A stretch of 64,000 nucleotides of DNA from JAGLHV01 sp023143305 [NCBI: Clostridia bacterium]. GTDB taxonomy: Bacteria; CBDUZB01; JAGLHV01. The stretch is from contig DAOVVV010000002.1 in assembly GCA_030637025.1 (NCBI GenBank), positions 1 through 64,000 of the forward strand, written 5' to 3'. The position numbers and the translations under genes are program-made. Below the pieces are notes generated by a model that did no database searches, was not told the DNA's origin, and saw only the letters and a list, made by a program, of their open reading frames with translations. Each line of letters begins with the position of its first letter. Position 1 is the stretch's first letter. Positions 49,238 to 57,509 of this stretch are shown here, piece by piece.

Positions 49238-50710
49238 TTAATTAGTTACTACTTTAACAGTCTCTAAAGTTTTAGTCTCTTGCCCACTCACTCTAATTCC
49301 TCTGCAAGACAAATTTTGTAAGTAATTACATATTTCCCGAGTTATCCTTTCACCTGGAATTAAAATAGGAATTCCCGGGGGATAAGGAGTTAAAGTTTCA
49401 GCACAAATATGCCCTGCTGCTCTTTTAAGCGAAACCCTCTTACTTTCTTTTAAAAGAACCACTTCTCTGGGCATCATTACCATTTCTGTCGATAGTGATG
49501 GAAGTTGCAAACCCCAACATTTACCATTCCTTTTATATTTGTTATCTATTTCTCTTAATGCTTTCACTAAACATTCTATATCTTTTTTCGAAGTTCCCAT
49601 CCCCATAAGAGCTATTATATTAAACAAATCCGCACAATCAACCTGAATATTATAATTTTTATTTAGAATTGATTCAACTTCGTACCCGGTTAATCCCAAC
49701 CTATTCACATTTATTGTTAATTTCAATACATCCAAAGTATAATCGGAATTTAATTCTTCCTTACAAAAACAATGCATGTTTTCCAATCGATTGATCTGTC
49801 TCCTTGCCCAACCGGCATAATTAATCAGCTTACTAATTATCTGCTTTCCATAAAAAAACATTTGCCTTCTTGATAAATCCATTGAAGCTAAAATTATATA
49901 ATTAGGACTGGTAGTCTGCAATAAAGAAACTATTTTTGCTACCCGGTTTGGATCTACAATATCCGAATTAAAATGTAAAACAGACCCTTGACTTAATCCG
50001 CATAAAATCTTGTGTATACTCTGAACACATAAATCCACTTTTGCATCAACACCGGAAAGTGGTAAATCTTCATGAAACTTCAAATGAGGCCCGTGTGCTT
50101 CATCCAGCAAAATAATTTTGTTATATCGACGAACAACCTCAACAATTTTTTTTAAATTAGCACCGACTCCATTATAGGTAGGACTGGTAATAAAAACAGC
50201 TTTTACTTCAGGAAATTTTTTTATTGCTATTTCTATCTGCTCCGGGGAGCTGTCCAATAATATATCTAATTTTTGGTCTATTTTCGGTTGGATCCAAATA
50301 GGCCATACTCCACTCAGTATTATACCACTCATAACTGATTTATGAGCATTCCGGGAAACAATAACAGAATCCCCAGGATTACAAGCAGATAAAAACATTG
50401 CTTCATTTCCAACAGTTGACCCATTAACTAAAAAAAAAGATTTCTTAACCCCGTATGCTTGTGCAATTAATTTTTGTGCTTCTTTTATCGGCCCCCTGGG
50501 ATCATGGAGAGAATCTACCTCAGGAAAAACAGTAACATCCATATAAAAAATATTTTTTCCTATAAACTTTTTAAAGATCTTATCTACACCTTGCCCATTT
50601 TTATGTCCGGGTGTATGAAACGATATCACTTTCTTTTTTGCATGTTTAAAAACAACATCAAATAAAGGAACTTTTTCCTGGCACTTTCTATTATTTTCTT
50701 TCTTTTTCAA
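49238..50710 (-). CDS. Orn/Lys/Arg decarboxylase family protein
   Basis: PLP enzyme, 490 residues, with fold-type I features: SFHTPGHKNGQG near the N-terminus, VNGSTVGNEAMFL, ITSPTYNGV, LLDEAHGPHL (Asp203) and SIHKILCGLSQGS with the PLP Lys234. A C-terminal domain has YPPGIPILIPGE, typical of the family. The adjacent speE and speD suggest that it makes agmatine or a diamine for polyamine synthesis. Arginine is the usual substrate of this subgroup, but sequence alone does not decide. Confidence 0.85.
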   Translation of the reverse strand: MKKKENNRKCQEKVPLFDVVFKHAKKKVISFHTPGHKNGQGVDKIFKKFIGKNIFYMDVTVFPEVDSLHDPRGPIKEAQKLIAQAYGVKKSFFLVNGSTVGNEAMFLSACNPGDSVIVSRNAHKSVMSGIILSGVWPIWIQPKIDQKLDILLDSSPEQIEIAIKKFPEVKAVFITSPTYNGVGANLKKIVEVVRRYNKIILLDEAHGPHLKFHEDLPLSGVDAKVDLCVQSIHKILCGLSQGSVLHFNSDIVDPNRVAKIVSLLQTTSPNYIILASMDLSRRQMFFYGKQIISKLINYAGWARRQINRLENMHCFCKEELNSDYTLDVLKLTINVNRLGLTGYEVESILNKNYNIQVDCADLFNIIALMGMGTSKKDIECLVKALREIDNKYKRNGKCWGLQLPSLSTEMVMMPREVVLLKESKRVSLKRAAGHICAETLTPYPPGIPILIPGERITREICNYLQNLSCRGIRVSGQETKTLETVKVVTN

Positions 50711-50724
50711 CTGATTTATTCCAC

Positions 50725-51663
50725 CTATTTATAAAAAAAGAAAAGATTCTTTTTACAAATTATTTTTTTTTGCTTACTAAAAATGTCTCTTAAATTTTTA
50801 GCAATATTAAAAATGCCCGCATGAGTATAGCCATCATAAAATTTTAATTTACCTTTTATGCGATTCTTAATTCTCCGGTCTATTTCCATTTTTGATATTT
50901 TTTCAGGATCATTTTTTTTTGTAGCTATAATAAATGCCCACGGCACGTCAAAAGAAGGAATAAACTCAGAATAAACCTTTCTTATGGGAAAAACCTTTTT
51001 TACTGTACTATAAATTAATGAACATAATTCAATCTGGGTAAGAGACATCGATCCCGATTGAATAACCAAAACACCATTGGATTTAAGCTTACTAGCTACT
51101 ATTTGATAAAATTCTTTAGTATATAATAAACAAGCCGGCCCTTTTTTTATCGGACAGGGAAGATCTGAAATAATAACGTCAAATTTTTCTTTTGTCTGAA
51201 TAATATATTTTCTTGCATCATCAATAATTATTTTTGCCCGGGAATCTGAAAAAGCCCCCTTATGCCACGAATATAAATATTTCTTACAAAAATCAACTAC
51301 CTCCCCATCAATATCCAACATAAAAACTTCTTTGACTGATTTATATTTTAATACCTCCCGTAAAGTTGCACCCTCACCTCCACCCATAATCAATACCTTT
51401 TCCGGATTAGGATGACTTAACATTGCAGGATGAACCAATGCTTCGTGATAAATAAATTCATCCACCTCGGCAGATTGAACCTCTCCATCTAAAATCAAAC
51501 ATCTTCCAAAAGAATAAGTATCTGCAATTAAAGCAGCTTGAAATTTAGTTGTTTTTGTAACTACATTTTTTATTATCCGATGTCTATGTTCTTCGCCTTT
51601 AGAAAATTTTTCCGTAAACCAATATGTTTTTTTATTCTTTGTTGTTTTCCGTGCTTTTGGCAA
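50725..51663 (-). CDS. speE: Spermidine synthase-family aminopropyltransferase
   Basis: A 312-residue Rossmann-fold enzyme transferring aminopropyl from decarboxylated SAM. Motifs: LILDGEVQSAEVDEFIYHEA, VLIMGGGEGATLREVLKY and VFMLDIDGEVVDFCKKYL. The usual DxxDP segment is altered to SDLPCPIKKGPACLLYT. GGGEG and this altered loop depart from the best-known SpeE pattern, so the acceptor (putrescine, agmatine or a longer polyamine) is uncertain. It starts directly after speD. Confidence 0.88.
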   Translation of the reverse strand: MPKARKTTKNKKTYWFTEKFSKGEEHRHRIIKNVVTKTTKFQAALIADTYSFGRCLILDGEVQSAEVDEFIYHEALVHPAMLSHPNPEKVLIMGGGEGATLREVLKYKSVKEVFMLDIDGEVVDFCKKYLYSWHKGAFSDSRAKIIIDDARKYIIQTKEKFDVIISDLPCPIKKGPACLLYTKEFYQIVASKLKSNGVLVIQSGSMSLTQIELCSLIYSTVKKVFPIRKVYSEFIPSFDVPWAFIIATKKNDPEKISKMEIDRRIKNRIKGKLKFYDGYTHAGIFNIAKNLRDIFSKQKKIICKKNLFFFYK

Positions 51664-52053
51664 TTAATTTTCTCCCGGTTTATATTTTATTGTTGTATTT
51701 TCCGAAGTTATTATCCCTCTCTTTACCTCTAATACATTGCTCCTCTTAGCTTTTAATACTTCATTCAAATATTCATAAGCAATCCAGGGGTCTATTTTGT
51801 CTCCACAGGTATAAACATCTACCGATGCAAAATTATACTCAGGCCATGTATGGATAGAAAGATGAGATTCAGCAATAACTACTACACCACTAACTCCATG
51901 TGGTTCAAATTTATGAAAACTTTGATTTACAACACATGCTTTTATCACATTAGCTGCCTCTACCATTATCTCTTCTATCTTTTTTACATCGTTTAAACTT
52001 TCCGCTTTACAATCATAAAATTCCGCCAAAATATGCTTACCTAATGCTTTCAC
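51664..52053 (-). CDS. speD: S-adenosylmethionine decarboxylase proenzyme
   Basis: A 129-residue prokaryotic SpeD. Self-cleavage at Glu62-Ser63 in ESHLSIHTWPE creates the pyruvoyl group; His68 and Cys83 (VYTCGD) are the other catalytic residues. Length matches class 1B enzymes. It is the first gene of the speD-speE-decarboxylase operon and has a good promoter about 40 bases upstream. Confidence 0.96.
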   Translation of the reverse strand: MKALGKHILAEFYDCKAESLNDVKKIEEIMVEAANVIKACVVNQSFHKFEPHGVSGVVVIAESHLSIHTWPEYNFASVDVYTCGDKIDPWIAYEYLNEVLKAKRSNVLEVKRGIITSENTTIKYKPGEN

Positions 52054-52091
52054 CCCCTTCCACCCCCTTTCTTTAAAAATATCAATACTAA

Positions 52092-52120
52092 AAGATATAA
52101 AATTTTGAAATTGATGTCAA
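52092..52120 (-). promoter_or_regulatory. Promoter of the polyamine operon
   Basis: Minus-strand TTGACA (52115-52120) and TATCTT (52092-52097) with a 17-bp spacer, about 40 bases before the speD ATG. The G-rich leader GGGGGTGGAAGGGGGTG next to the start is unusual and may serve as the ribosome-binding region. Confidence 0.75.
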
Positions 52121-52177
52121 GAAAAAAAATTCTTTTTTCCCGAGACAAAAATAATTTATTATTTCTTACAAATAAAC

Positions 52178-52345
52178 TACCCCGCAGCAAGCTACGGGGT
52201 ATCAAAGGTTTATCCCACATAACTTTTGCGCAGCAATCTGCAGGAAATTAAACCCAAGACCCTTCGACTCCTTTCAGTCCCTCAGGGCCAATTCAACTAC
52301 AGAGTTTTTTCAGCTATGCTGACAAAAACTTTGTAGTTGAATTGA
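52178..52345. repeat. Long palindromic dispersed repeat, copy B2
   Basis: It occupies most of the gap 52054-52387. It begins with the ACCCCGCAGC/GCTACGGGGT hairpin (52180-52200), continues with a GACCCTTCGACTCC-type segment, and ends with a large imperfect inverted repeat (52290-52343). In that end hairpin AATTCAACTACA and TGTAGTTGAATT arms pair over about 24 bp around a TAT loop. Related copies are at 54240 and, inverted, 57239, with a fragment at 15331. Confidence 0.8.
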
Positions 52346-52387
52346 ATTAAAATTTACTTATCTCAGAACAAAATACTCCTCATCTCT

Positions 52388-52804
52388 CTATAAATGCTTC
52401 ACCATCTTTAATATATTTCCTTTCCCTTCTTCACTTCTATATTCCAATGTGTCCATAAATCTTTTCATAATAATTGTTCCTCTTCCCCTACGAAGCCGTT
52501 CCTCTAATTTTTTTTCAATATCACCCATGAGAAGTTGACGAAAATCAAAAGATTTACCCTGGTCAATTATAAAAACAGAAAATTTATCCACTTCAATCAC
52601 AAAAGATATCTTGATAGGACAGCCCTGTTTACATTCATAAGCATGCTCCATAACATTAGTAACAGCTTCATCTACAGATATAACTACCTGCTCTGTTACA
52701 TCACTATCCCATACTTCTTCCTGGCCTATGGATTCAACGAATCTTCTCACATAAGCTAAATAAATAAAATCACTGTAAATTTTAATGTCTATTGTTTTTT
52801 TCAT
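52388..52804 (-). CDS. RsbW/SpoIIAB-like serine kinase (anti-sigma factor family)
   Basis: A GHKL-fold protein of about 138 residues. The N-box SVDEAVTNVMEHAY, the IDQGKSFDFRQ loop and the GRGTIIMKRFMD G2-like motif identify an RsbW-type ATPase. The frame could start at 52849, but Met at 52804, four bases after the STAS stop, gives the family's normal N-terminus. It probably phosphorylates the adjacent STAS protein. A sigma factor target is not in the window. Confidence 0.85.
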   Translation of the reverse strand: MKKTIDIKIYSDFIYLAYVRRFVESIGQEEVWDSDVTEQVVISVDEAVTNVMEHAYECKQGCPIKISFVIEVDKFSVFIIDQGKSFDFRQLLMGDIEKKLEERLRRGRGTIIMKRFMDTLEYRSEEGKGNILKMVKHL

Positions 52805-52808
52805 TTTT

Positions 52809-53192
52809 TTATAATTCTTTTTTTTCGGATTTATTTTTTTCAAACTCATTTAATGCATCGTATTCTTGTTGAAGTATTTGAAAAATCTTTGTACAGCCTG
52901 AAATATCAAATACTTTGTGCACTCCCGGGGACAAATTAACAATAAAAAAACTACCTTTATTGTTTTCTATTTCATCTTTCGCCACTACCAGTAATCCTAA
53001 TCCAGCACTACTAATATATTGTAAATCTACCATATTCAAAATTATTTGATATTGTTCTATCTTAAAAAAGGCATTTAACGTACTTTCTAATTGGGGCACC
53101 GTATGAGCATCAAGAAACCCTCCCACATCTACAATCTGCACCTCACAATTGTCTATTTTATGAGATCTAACATTTATTTTTAACTTGCTCAT
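52809..53192 (-). CDS. STAS-domain anti-sigma factor antagonist
   Basis: A 127-residue SpoIIAA/RsbV-like protein. The phospho-acceptor motif YISSAGLGLL (Ser61/Ser62) is intact, as are VDVGGFLDAHTVPQLE and the closing VFDISGCTKIF. It pairs with the RsbW-like kinase in a partner-switching module. The last 15 residues are an extra charged tail. Its start overlaps the PHP gene by 26 bases. Confidence 0.9.
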   Translation of the reverse strand: MSKLKINVRSHKIDNCEVQIVDVGGFLDAHTVPQLESTLNAFFKIEQYQIILNMVDLQYISSAGLGLLVVAKDEIENNKGSFFIVNLSPGVHKVFDISGCTKIFQILQQEYDALNEFEKNKSEKKEL

Positions 53193-54042
53193 TTTTACCC
53201 TCCATTATTTTTTTATATTTTTTTAATTTATCAAGGACAGAATAAGAAATTTTTATTGTTCCCATTAAGGGATACCTATTTCCTACCCTACCATGACAAT
53301 CTGAACCACCTGTAAACAAGAGATTATATTTAAAAGCTAATTTTTTTAAAATATCAAGCTTCCTGTCCTCATGCCGACTATGGTATATTTCTATTCCAGC
53401 CAGTCCTGCTCCAACCAGCCTTCTTAAAAATTCCTCACTAACCCTCTCACACAAAGGATGGGCAAGAACAGGAATTCCCTCTGCTTTTAAAATAAACTTA
53501 ATTACTTTTTCCGGCTGCCAGTTATATTTTGCAACATAAGCAGGTTTCCCACAGCCTAAATATCGGTCAAAAGCTTTTTTTGTGTTTTGGACATATTTCT
53601 TTTCTACCAATGCTTTAGCAAAATGCAAACGACCTATAGAGCCTTTTTCTACAAATTTTAATATATCCCTGCTGGTAATTTTTAATCCTAAATCATTTAA
53701 CTTTTTCAACATTTTATAAGCTCTTTCTTTACGTTTTTCACGAAACAGACAAAGTTTATCTAAAAAATCTTGATTTTCCCAATTTATATAATACCCAAGA
53801 ATATGTATTTCTTCTTGCTCCCCCTGCCCCTTTGCACTCAATTCTACTCCGGGAATTACCTCCAGACCACATTCATTACCTCTTACAATAGCTTCTTTGA
53901 TTCCGCCTACCATATCATGGTCAGTAATTGATATTGCAGCTAAACCAACTTTATAGGCATAATTCACTGCCTCTACAGGAGTAAACACTCCATCGGAATA
54001 ATTCGTATGTATATGCAAATCAATATATTTTTTTTTCTCCAC
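53167..54042 (-). CDS. PHP-domain phosphoesterase (TrpH/RNase AM-like)
   Basis: A 291-residue PHP protein: DLHIHTNYSDGVFTPVE (first metal His pair), ISITDHDMVGG, IPGVELSA, PVLAHPL and GGSDCHG supply the metal ligands. The TrpH/RNase AM subgroup degrades short 5' RNA or 3',5'-bisphosphate substrates. It is the first gene of the PHP-STAS-RsbW unit, overlapping STAS, so an RNA or nucleotide phosphatase is produced with the partner-switch proteins. Confidence 0.88.
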   Translation of the reverse strand: MEKKKYIDLHIHTNYSDGVFTPVEAVNYAYKVGLAAISITDHDMVGGIKEAIVRGNECGLEVIPGVELSAKGQGEQEEIHILGYYINWENQDFLDKLCLFREKRKERAYKMLKKLNDLGLKITSRDILKFVEKGSIGRLHFAKALVEKKYVQNTKKAFDRYLGCGKPAYVAKYNWQPEKVIKFILKAEGIPVLAHPLCERVSEEFLRRLVGAGLAGIEIYHSRHEDRKLDILKKLAFKYNLLFTGGSDCHGRVGNRYPLMGTIKISYSVLDKLKKYKKIMEGKNEQVKNKC

Positions 54043-54080
54043 TCAAAATTATCCTCTTTATTTTTCCCTTTTCAATAAAA

Positions 54081-54152
54081 AGCGGGAGACGGGGATCGAA
54101 CCCGCGATATCAAGCTTGGGAAGCTTGCGTTCTACCACTGAACTACTCCCGC
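54081..54152 (-). tRNA. tRNA-Gly (CCC), CCA not encoded
   Basis: The minus strand gives acceptor GCGGGAG/CTCCCGC, D-arm AGTTCAGTGG, anticodon stem CAAGC/GCTTG around TTCCCAA (anticodon CCC, codon GGG) and T-arm GCGGGTTCGATCCCCGT. The acceptor is followed by a T-run, not CCA, so CCA must be added enzymatically. The T-run could act as a terminator. Confidence 0.95.
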
Positions 54153-54239
54153 TTATAAATTTTATCCCGTTTTATTTTTATTTTTTTATCATTCCTTTTT
54201 AACCATTATTATCTAACAAAAAACTTCCGTAAATCAACT

Positions 54240-54388
54240 ATCCCTCAGCAAGCTACGGAGAATTAAACCAGAACCCCTTCCACTCCCTTCAAGGGAGGTT
54301 ATGCTGAGTAGCGCGAAGTGCTCAGGATCAATTAGACTACAAAGTTTTTGTCAGCAAGCTGAAAAAACTCTAAGTCTCATTGAATTTA
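54240..54388. repeat. Long palindromic dispersed repeat, copy B3
   Basis: It fills most of the gap 54153-54462. It has the TCAGCAAGCTACGGAG start, then a CTCCCTTCAAGGGAG palindrome (54290-54304 region), TGCTGAGTAGCGCGAAGTGC, and a terminal imperfect hairpin with arms AGACTACAAAGTTTTTGTC and GAAAAAACTCTAAGTCT (54333-54381). The order is the same as copy B2. Copy B4 at 57239 carries the same modules in reverse orientation. Confidence 0.8.
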
Positions 54389-54462
54389 CAAAACCGTCGT
54401 TCACGATTTTTCCCCAATAAAACATTTAACATTTTCTTTCTTTAGTTTTTATATATTATATT

Positions 54463-56118
54463 TTAATCATCACTTTTAAATATAAATTCTTCTTTTAAAG
54501 TGTATACTTGTATGAGATCTTCTTCCGAGAAAAATACTTTTCTAAGAAAAGACTTATCGTTTAAAGCATTATAAGTGTTTTCCCCAATTAAAATTTGATT
54601 TTGATGAGCTAATTTTAATAAATGTCCTGTTAAATCCAAAGCACGACTAAAAGTTTTCCCACCTTCTGCATCCTTACCTCTTATAACCTTTCCGGTATTA
54701 ATTCCCATTCTAATTTGTAAAGAAGTTTTTAATTTACTGATTTTTTGATTAAAAAATTTCAACCGGGTTAAAATCGCCCTTCCTGCAAATATTGCCCTAT
54801 CCGCTTTTTCAAAAGAATAAATAACACCATCTCCACTGCGATTTAATAATTTAGCACCAAAAGCAGACACAACCTTATCTATAAATTGATGAAAGTGTTC
54901 AAAAGAAAATTGGACAGCATCTTCAGCTTCGTCCTGTTTAAGTTTCGATGATTTGAATATATCAATACCTAAAAATGATTGATCAACAGAAAATTCATTA
55001 TTGATATATTCATTTAGACGAACAGACAATTGCACCGCCTCTTCCAAGTTTAATTTCTCCAAATCTAAACTATCTACTAAAAACTTTTCGTTGTAATTTT
55101 GCTGCACTTCATTCGGCGAAAGAGTGGAAACCGATTTACCGGAAGAATCACTTAAAGGAGTATTTAAAGAAAGTGCTTTTTGAAACATCTTATCTTCCTC
55201 TTTCTTTTTTTGATTATATTTATTCACAACTTTTTTATATAAACCCAAAATACTGTAATTCTTTAATAAGCCCAAACTACAAATCACTATATAAATAACA
55301 GTCAGCGAAAAATAAATACTGCTTAAGGGATATTCTAATTTCTCCGGATTGAGTAAAAAAATTAAAAAATAAAGAAAAAACATTAAAATCAATCCAATCA
55401 AATATCCCACAACAAAATAAATCTGTTTCTTTAATCTTTGAAAATACTTTATCAAATAAGCAATTGCTCCCCAAAATGCCATTTGCAAAATCAAAGTAGA
55501 ATTATTCAAAAAAACTTTTCCGATATTCAATAAAATAATTTTCAATCTAATCAAATTAATAAACGGATAAAATTTATCTGCCACCCAACTCAAATCATAA
55601 AAAAGAGCAGGATATGAGACTAAACTATAAAAAGAAAAATCGGGTAAATCAACTAAAATATAACCAATAGATCCTTCTAAACTTATAATCTTTATTATGC
55701 TATAAAATAAATAACTCAAAATGACTATTAAAACATTTTCTCTCCCTAACAATAATGGAGCCAAAGGAACAATAATAAACTCAAGAGGAATAAAAAAACC
55801 TAAGGCATTATGAATGCTAAGAAGAGGCATACTAAAAATTAAAAAATAAATTTCAAAAAATCTATACGACTGATAAAATATAAGGACAAAACTCAAAGCA
55901 AAAATAAAATATAAAATTGCCAACTCACTAGAATGATAGAATATAGGAAAAGCCAACAAAAACATACTAATAATTATAGCCAAACGCGCTGATTTAAAAA
56001 ATAAAATCACTATTAAAACAGTAAGAGTCAATACCCATTCAAGTGGAAAATATGAAACAGTTTGTAGTCCAAAAGAAACCATCAATCCTAAAATTAAACT
56101 TTTTATGATTTTATTCAT
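54463..56118 (-). CDS. Membrane-bound class III adenylate/guanylate cyclase
   Basis: A 551-residue protein: about ten hydrophobic helices over residues 1-300, a polar linker, then a class III cyclase domain (about 380-540). Both metal Asp residues are in place: Asp386 in FLGIDIFKSS and Asp430 in NRSGDGVIYSF. MGINTGKVIRGKD and FSRALDLTGHLLKLAHQNQI follow the usual order. The membrane part may sense an envelope signal. The nucleotide (cAMP or cGMP) cannot be fixed from the sequence. It has its own promoter. Confidence 0.85.
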   Translation of the reverse strand: MNKIIKSLILGLMVSFGLQTVSYFPLEWVLTLTVLIVILFFKSARLAIIISMFLLAFPIFYHSSELAILYFIFALSFVLIFYQSYRFFEIYFLIFSMPLLSIHNALGFFIPLEFIIVPLAPLLLGRENVLIVILSYLFYSIIKIISLEGSIGYILVDLPDFSFYSLVSYPALFYDLSWVADKFYPFINLIRLKIILLNIGKVFLNNSTLILQMAFWGAIAYLIKYFQRLKKQIYFVVGYLIGLILMFFLYFLIFLLNPEKLEYPLSSIYFSLTVIYIVICSLGLLKNYSILGLYKKVVNKYNQKKKEEDKMFQKALSLNTPLSDSSGKSVSTLSPNEVQQNYNEKFLVDSLDLEKLNLEEAVQLSVRLNEYINNEFSVDQSFLGIDIFKSSKLKQDEAEDAVQFSFEHFHQFIDKVVSAFGAKLLNRSGDGVIYSFEKADRAIFAGRAILTRLKFFNQKISKLKTSLQIRMGINTGKVIRGKDAEGGKTFSRALDLTGHLLKLAHQNQILIGENTYNALNDKSFLRKVFFSEEDLIQVYTLKEEFIFKSDD

Positions 56119-56206
56119 AAATTCCCCTAAATATTTAGCAACAATGAAATTTAATTATCTTTATATCAAAATAATACTTTTCTCCATAAAAAATACCTCT
56201 TATAAA

Positions 56207-56235
56207 AGTTTACACTCACTTTTATTTTTTGTCAA
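56207..56235 (-). promoter_or_regulatory. Promoter of the membrane cyclase gene
   Basis: Minus-strand TTGACA (56230-56235) and TAAACT (56207-56212) with a 17-bp spacer, about 90 bases before the ATG at 56118. Confidence 0.7.
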
Positions 56236-56260
56236 GGTAAAAAGTAATTAACACTTTTCA

Positions 56261-56797
56261 TTAATAAAAACGGCTAATTTCGTTTAATAACTTTCTTTTT
56301 TTATTATGAAGTTGTGCAATTTGGGGATATCCCATACTAATTATAATATCAACTTTATTTCTCCCCGGTATCCCTAAAACTTTTTTTACTTCTTTTTCAT
56401 TAAACCACCCCAACCAACATGTCCCTAATCCTTCCTCCGTTGCCTGTAATATAAAATGCTCACAAGCTATCCCAATATCAATTAAGCTATATTGCGTCCC
56501 TTTAAAATAACCGGCTAAGCATGCCGTATATTTAGACCTCTGAGTAACAACAACAATATATATAGGTGCTTTTTTTGCAAATGAATTTAAAGAATAAATA
56601 CCCGAAAATGCTTTTTCTGCAAGCTTATTTCTGATTTTTTCATCATCAACTACAATAAATGACCACGGCTGGGAATTACAAGCCGAAGGAGCAAGTCTTG
56701 CCGCTTCCAAACATTTATTTAAAACATCCCTGGGCACCATTTCAGGCAAATATTTCCGGACACTTTGCCTTTTCCTTACCAATTCAATAAATTTCAT
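56261..56797 (-). CDS. Nitroreductase-family FMN oxidoreductase
   Basis: A 178-residue protein: RKRQSVRKYLPEMVPRD at the N-terminus (FMN phosphate binding), RLAPSACNSQPWSFIVVDD, AIGIACEHF-like helix (IDIGIACEHFILQATEEGLG), TCWLGWF and IPGRNKVDIIISMGYP. The family reduces nitro groups, quinones or flavins with NAD(P)H; the true substrate is unknown. It overlaps the YbjQ-like lipoprotein gene by four bases (ATGA), so the two are co-translated. Confidence 0.88.
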   Translation of the reverse strand: MKFIELVRKRQSVRKYLPEMVPRDVLNKCLEAARLAPSACNSQPWSFIVVDDEKIRNKLAEKAFSGIYSLNSFAKKAPIYIVVVTQRSKYTACLAGYFKGTQYSLIDIGIACEHFILQATEEGLGTCWLGWFNEKEVKKVLGIPGRNKVDIIISMGYPQIAQLHNKKRKLLNEISRFY

Positions 56798-57327
56798 TTT
56801 ATCTGTTTTTCAACCTTCATTTTTTCGTTTTTATTTTTTTCTTCTAATTTTACAGCAAGACCTCTTATCGTTACAGAAGGAATCAGAGTTCCAATCGTTG
56901 AAATCTGTTCTACAAAGGTCGCAGGGGAAATTGTATATTTATATTCTACATTTATTATGCCGTCCGCACTTAATTCTTTTGCCTTTTCTATTAGTAACAA
57001 GTTAATTCCTTCATTTAAATCTGTCGTTACCAAAGGAATAAACCACAACAATTTTAATCCATATTTTTTTATATGAATAAAACCTAACGGGACATAAGAA
57101 GCAGAAATATCTCCTGAAGTAACAAAAATTTCTTTTTCGGAAGGTAATTTAGCTACCTGAATATTTCTGAAAAGAAAACTGCACCCGAAAAGAAAAGAAA
57201 CAAAAACAAAAAACTTTTTTAATTTTTTTATCCTCTTTTCAATGAGACTTAGAGTTTTCTCAGCTCGCTGACAAAAATTATATAGTCGAATAGATCCTGA
57301 GCACTTCGTTCTACTCAGCATAAACAC
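56794..57327 (-). CDS. YbjQ-like lipoprotein with repeat-derived N-terminus
   Basis: A 177-residue reading frame. Residues 1-30 are encoded by repeat copy B4. A natural lipoprotein signal follows (KKLKKFFVFVSFLFGC), but no ATG, GTG or TTG lies close to it. The mature part has SEKEIFVTSGDIS, EKAKELSADGIINVEYKY and VTIRGLAVKLEE, a pattern similar to YbjQ/UPF0145 proteins. Translation probably starts at an ATG within the repeat or at a rare codon near 57230. The function is unknown. Confidence 0.55.
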   Translation of the reverse strand: MFMLSRTKCSGSIRLYNFCQRAEKTLSLIEKRIKKLKKFFVFVSFLFGCSFLFRNIQVAKLPSEKEIFVTSGDISASYVPLGFIHIKKYGLKLLWFIPLVTTDLNEGINLLLIEKAKELSADGIINVEYKYTISPATFVEQISTIGTLIPSVTIRGLAVKLEEKNKNEKMKVEKQIK

Positions 57328-57431
57328 TTCACTTTGCTCAACATAAACTCCGTTGTAGGGAGCCGAAGAGGCTCGGTTTTAACTCCCCGCAGTTTGTATG
57401 TGGGATCCCCCACAGCTTGCTACGGGGTTTC
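57239..57431. repeat. Long palindromic dispersed repeat, copy B4 (inverted)
   Basis: It reads CAATGAGACTTAGAGTTTT at its low end, the reverse complement of the end of copy B3. It continues with GATCCTGAGCACTTCG and CTACTCAGCATAAAC, then GGGAGCCGAAGAGGCTC, and closes with CACAGCTTGCTACGGGGT. It lies in the gap 57328-57605 and extends into the YbjQ-like frame. Together, B3 and B4 form an inverted pair about 2.9 kb apart. Confidence 0.8.
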
Positions 57432-57509
57432 TTAAAAAAACTCTTTTTAAAATAAACCCTTAATTAACGTAGATTATACAAGTTTTAATTAAAAAAATCA
57501 ATGAATTCT

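Noticed and set aside
52290-52343. Large hairpin downstream of the RsbW-like gene as a terminator
   Set aside because: No T-tract follows on the transcribed strand and the same hairpin occurs in other copies of the repeat, so it belongs to the repeat family.
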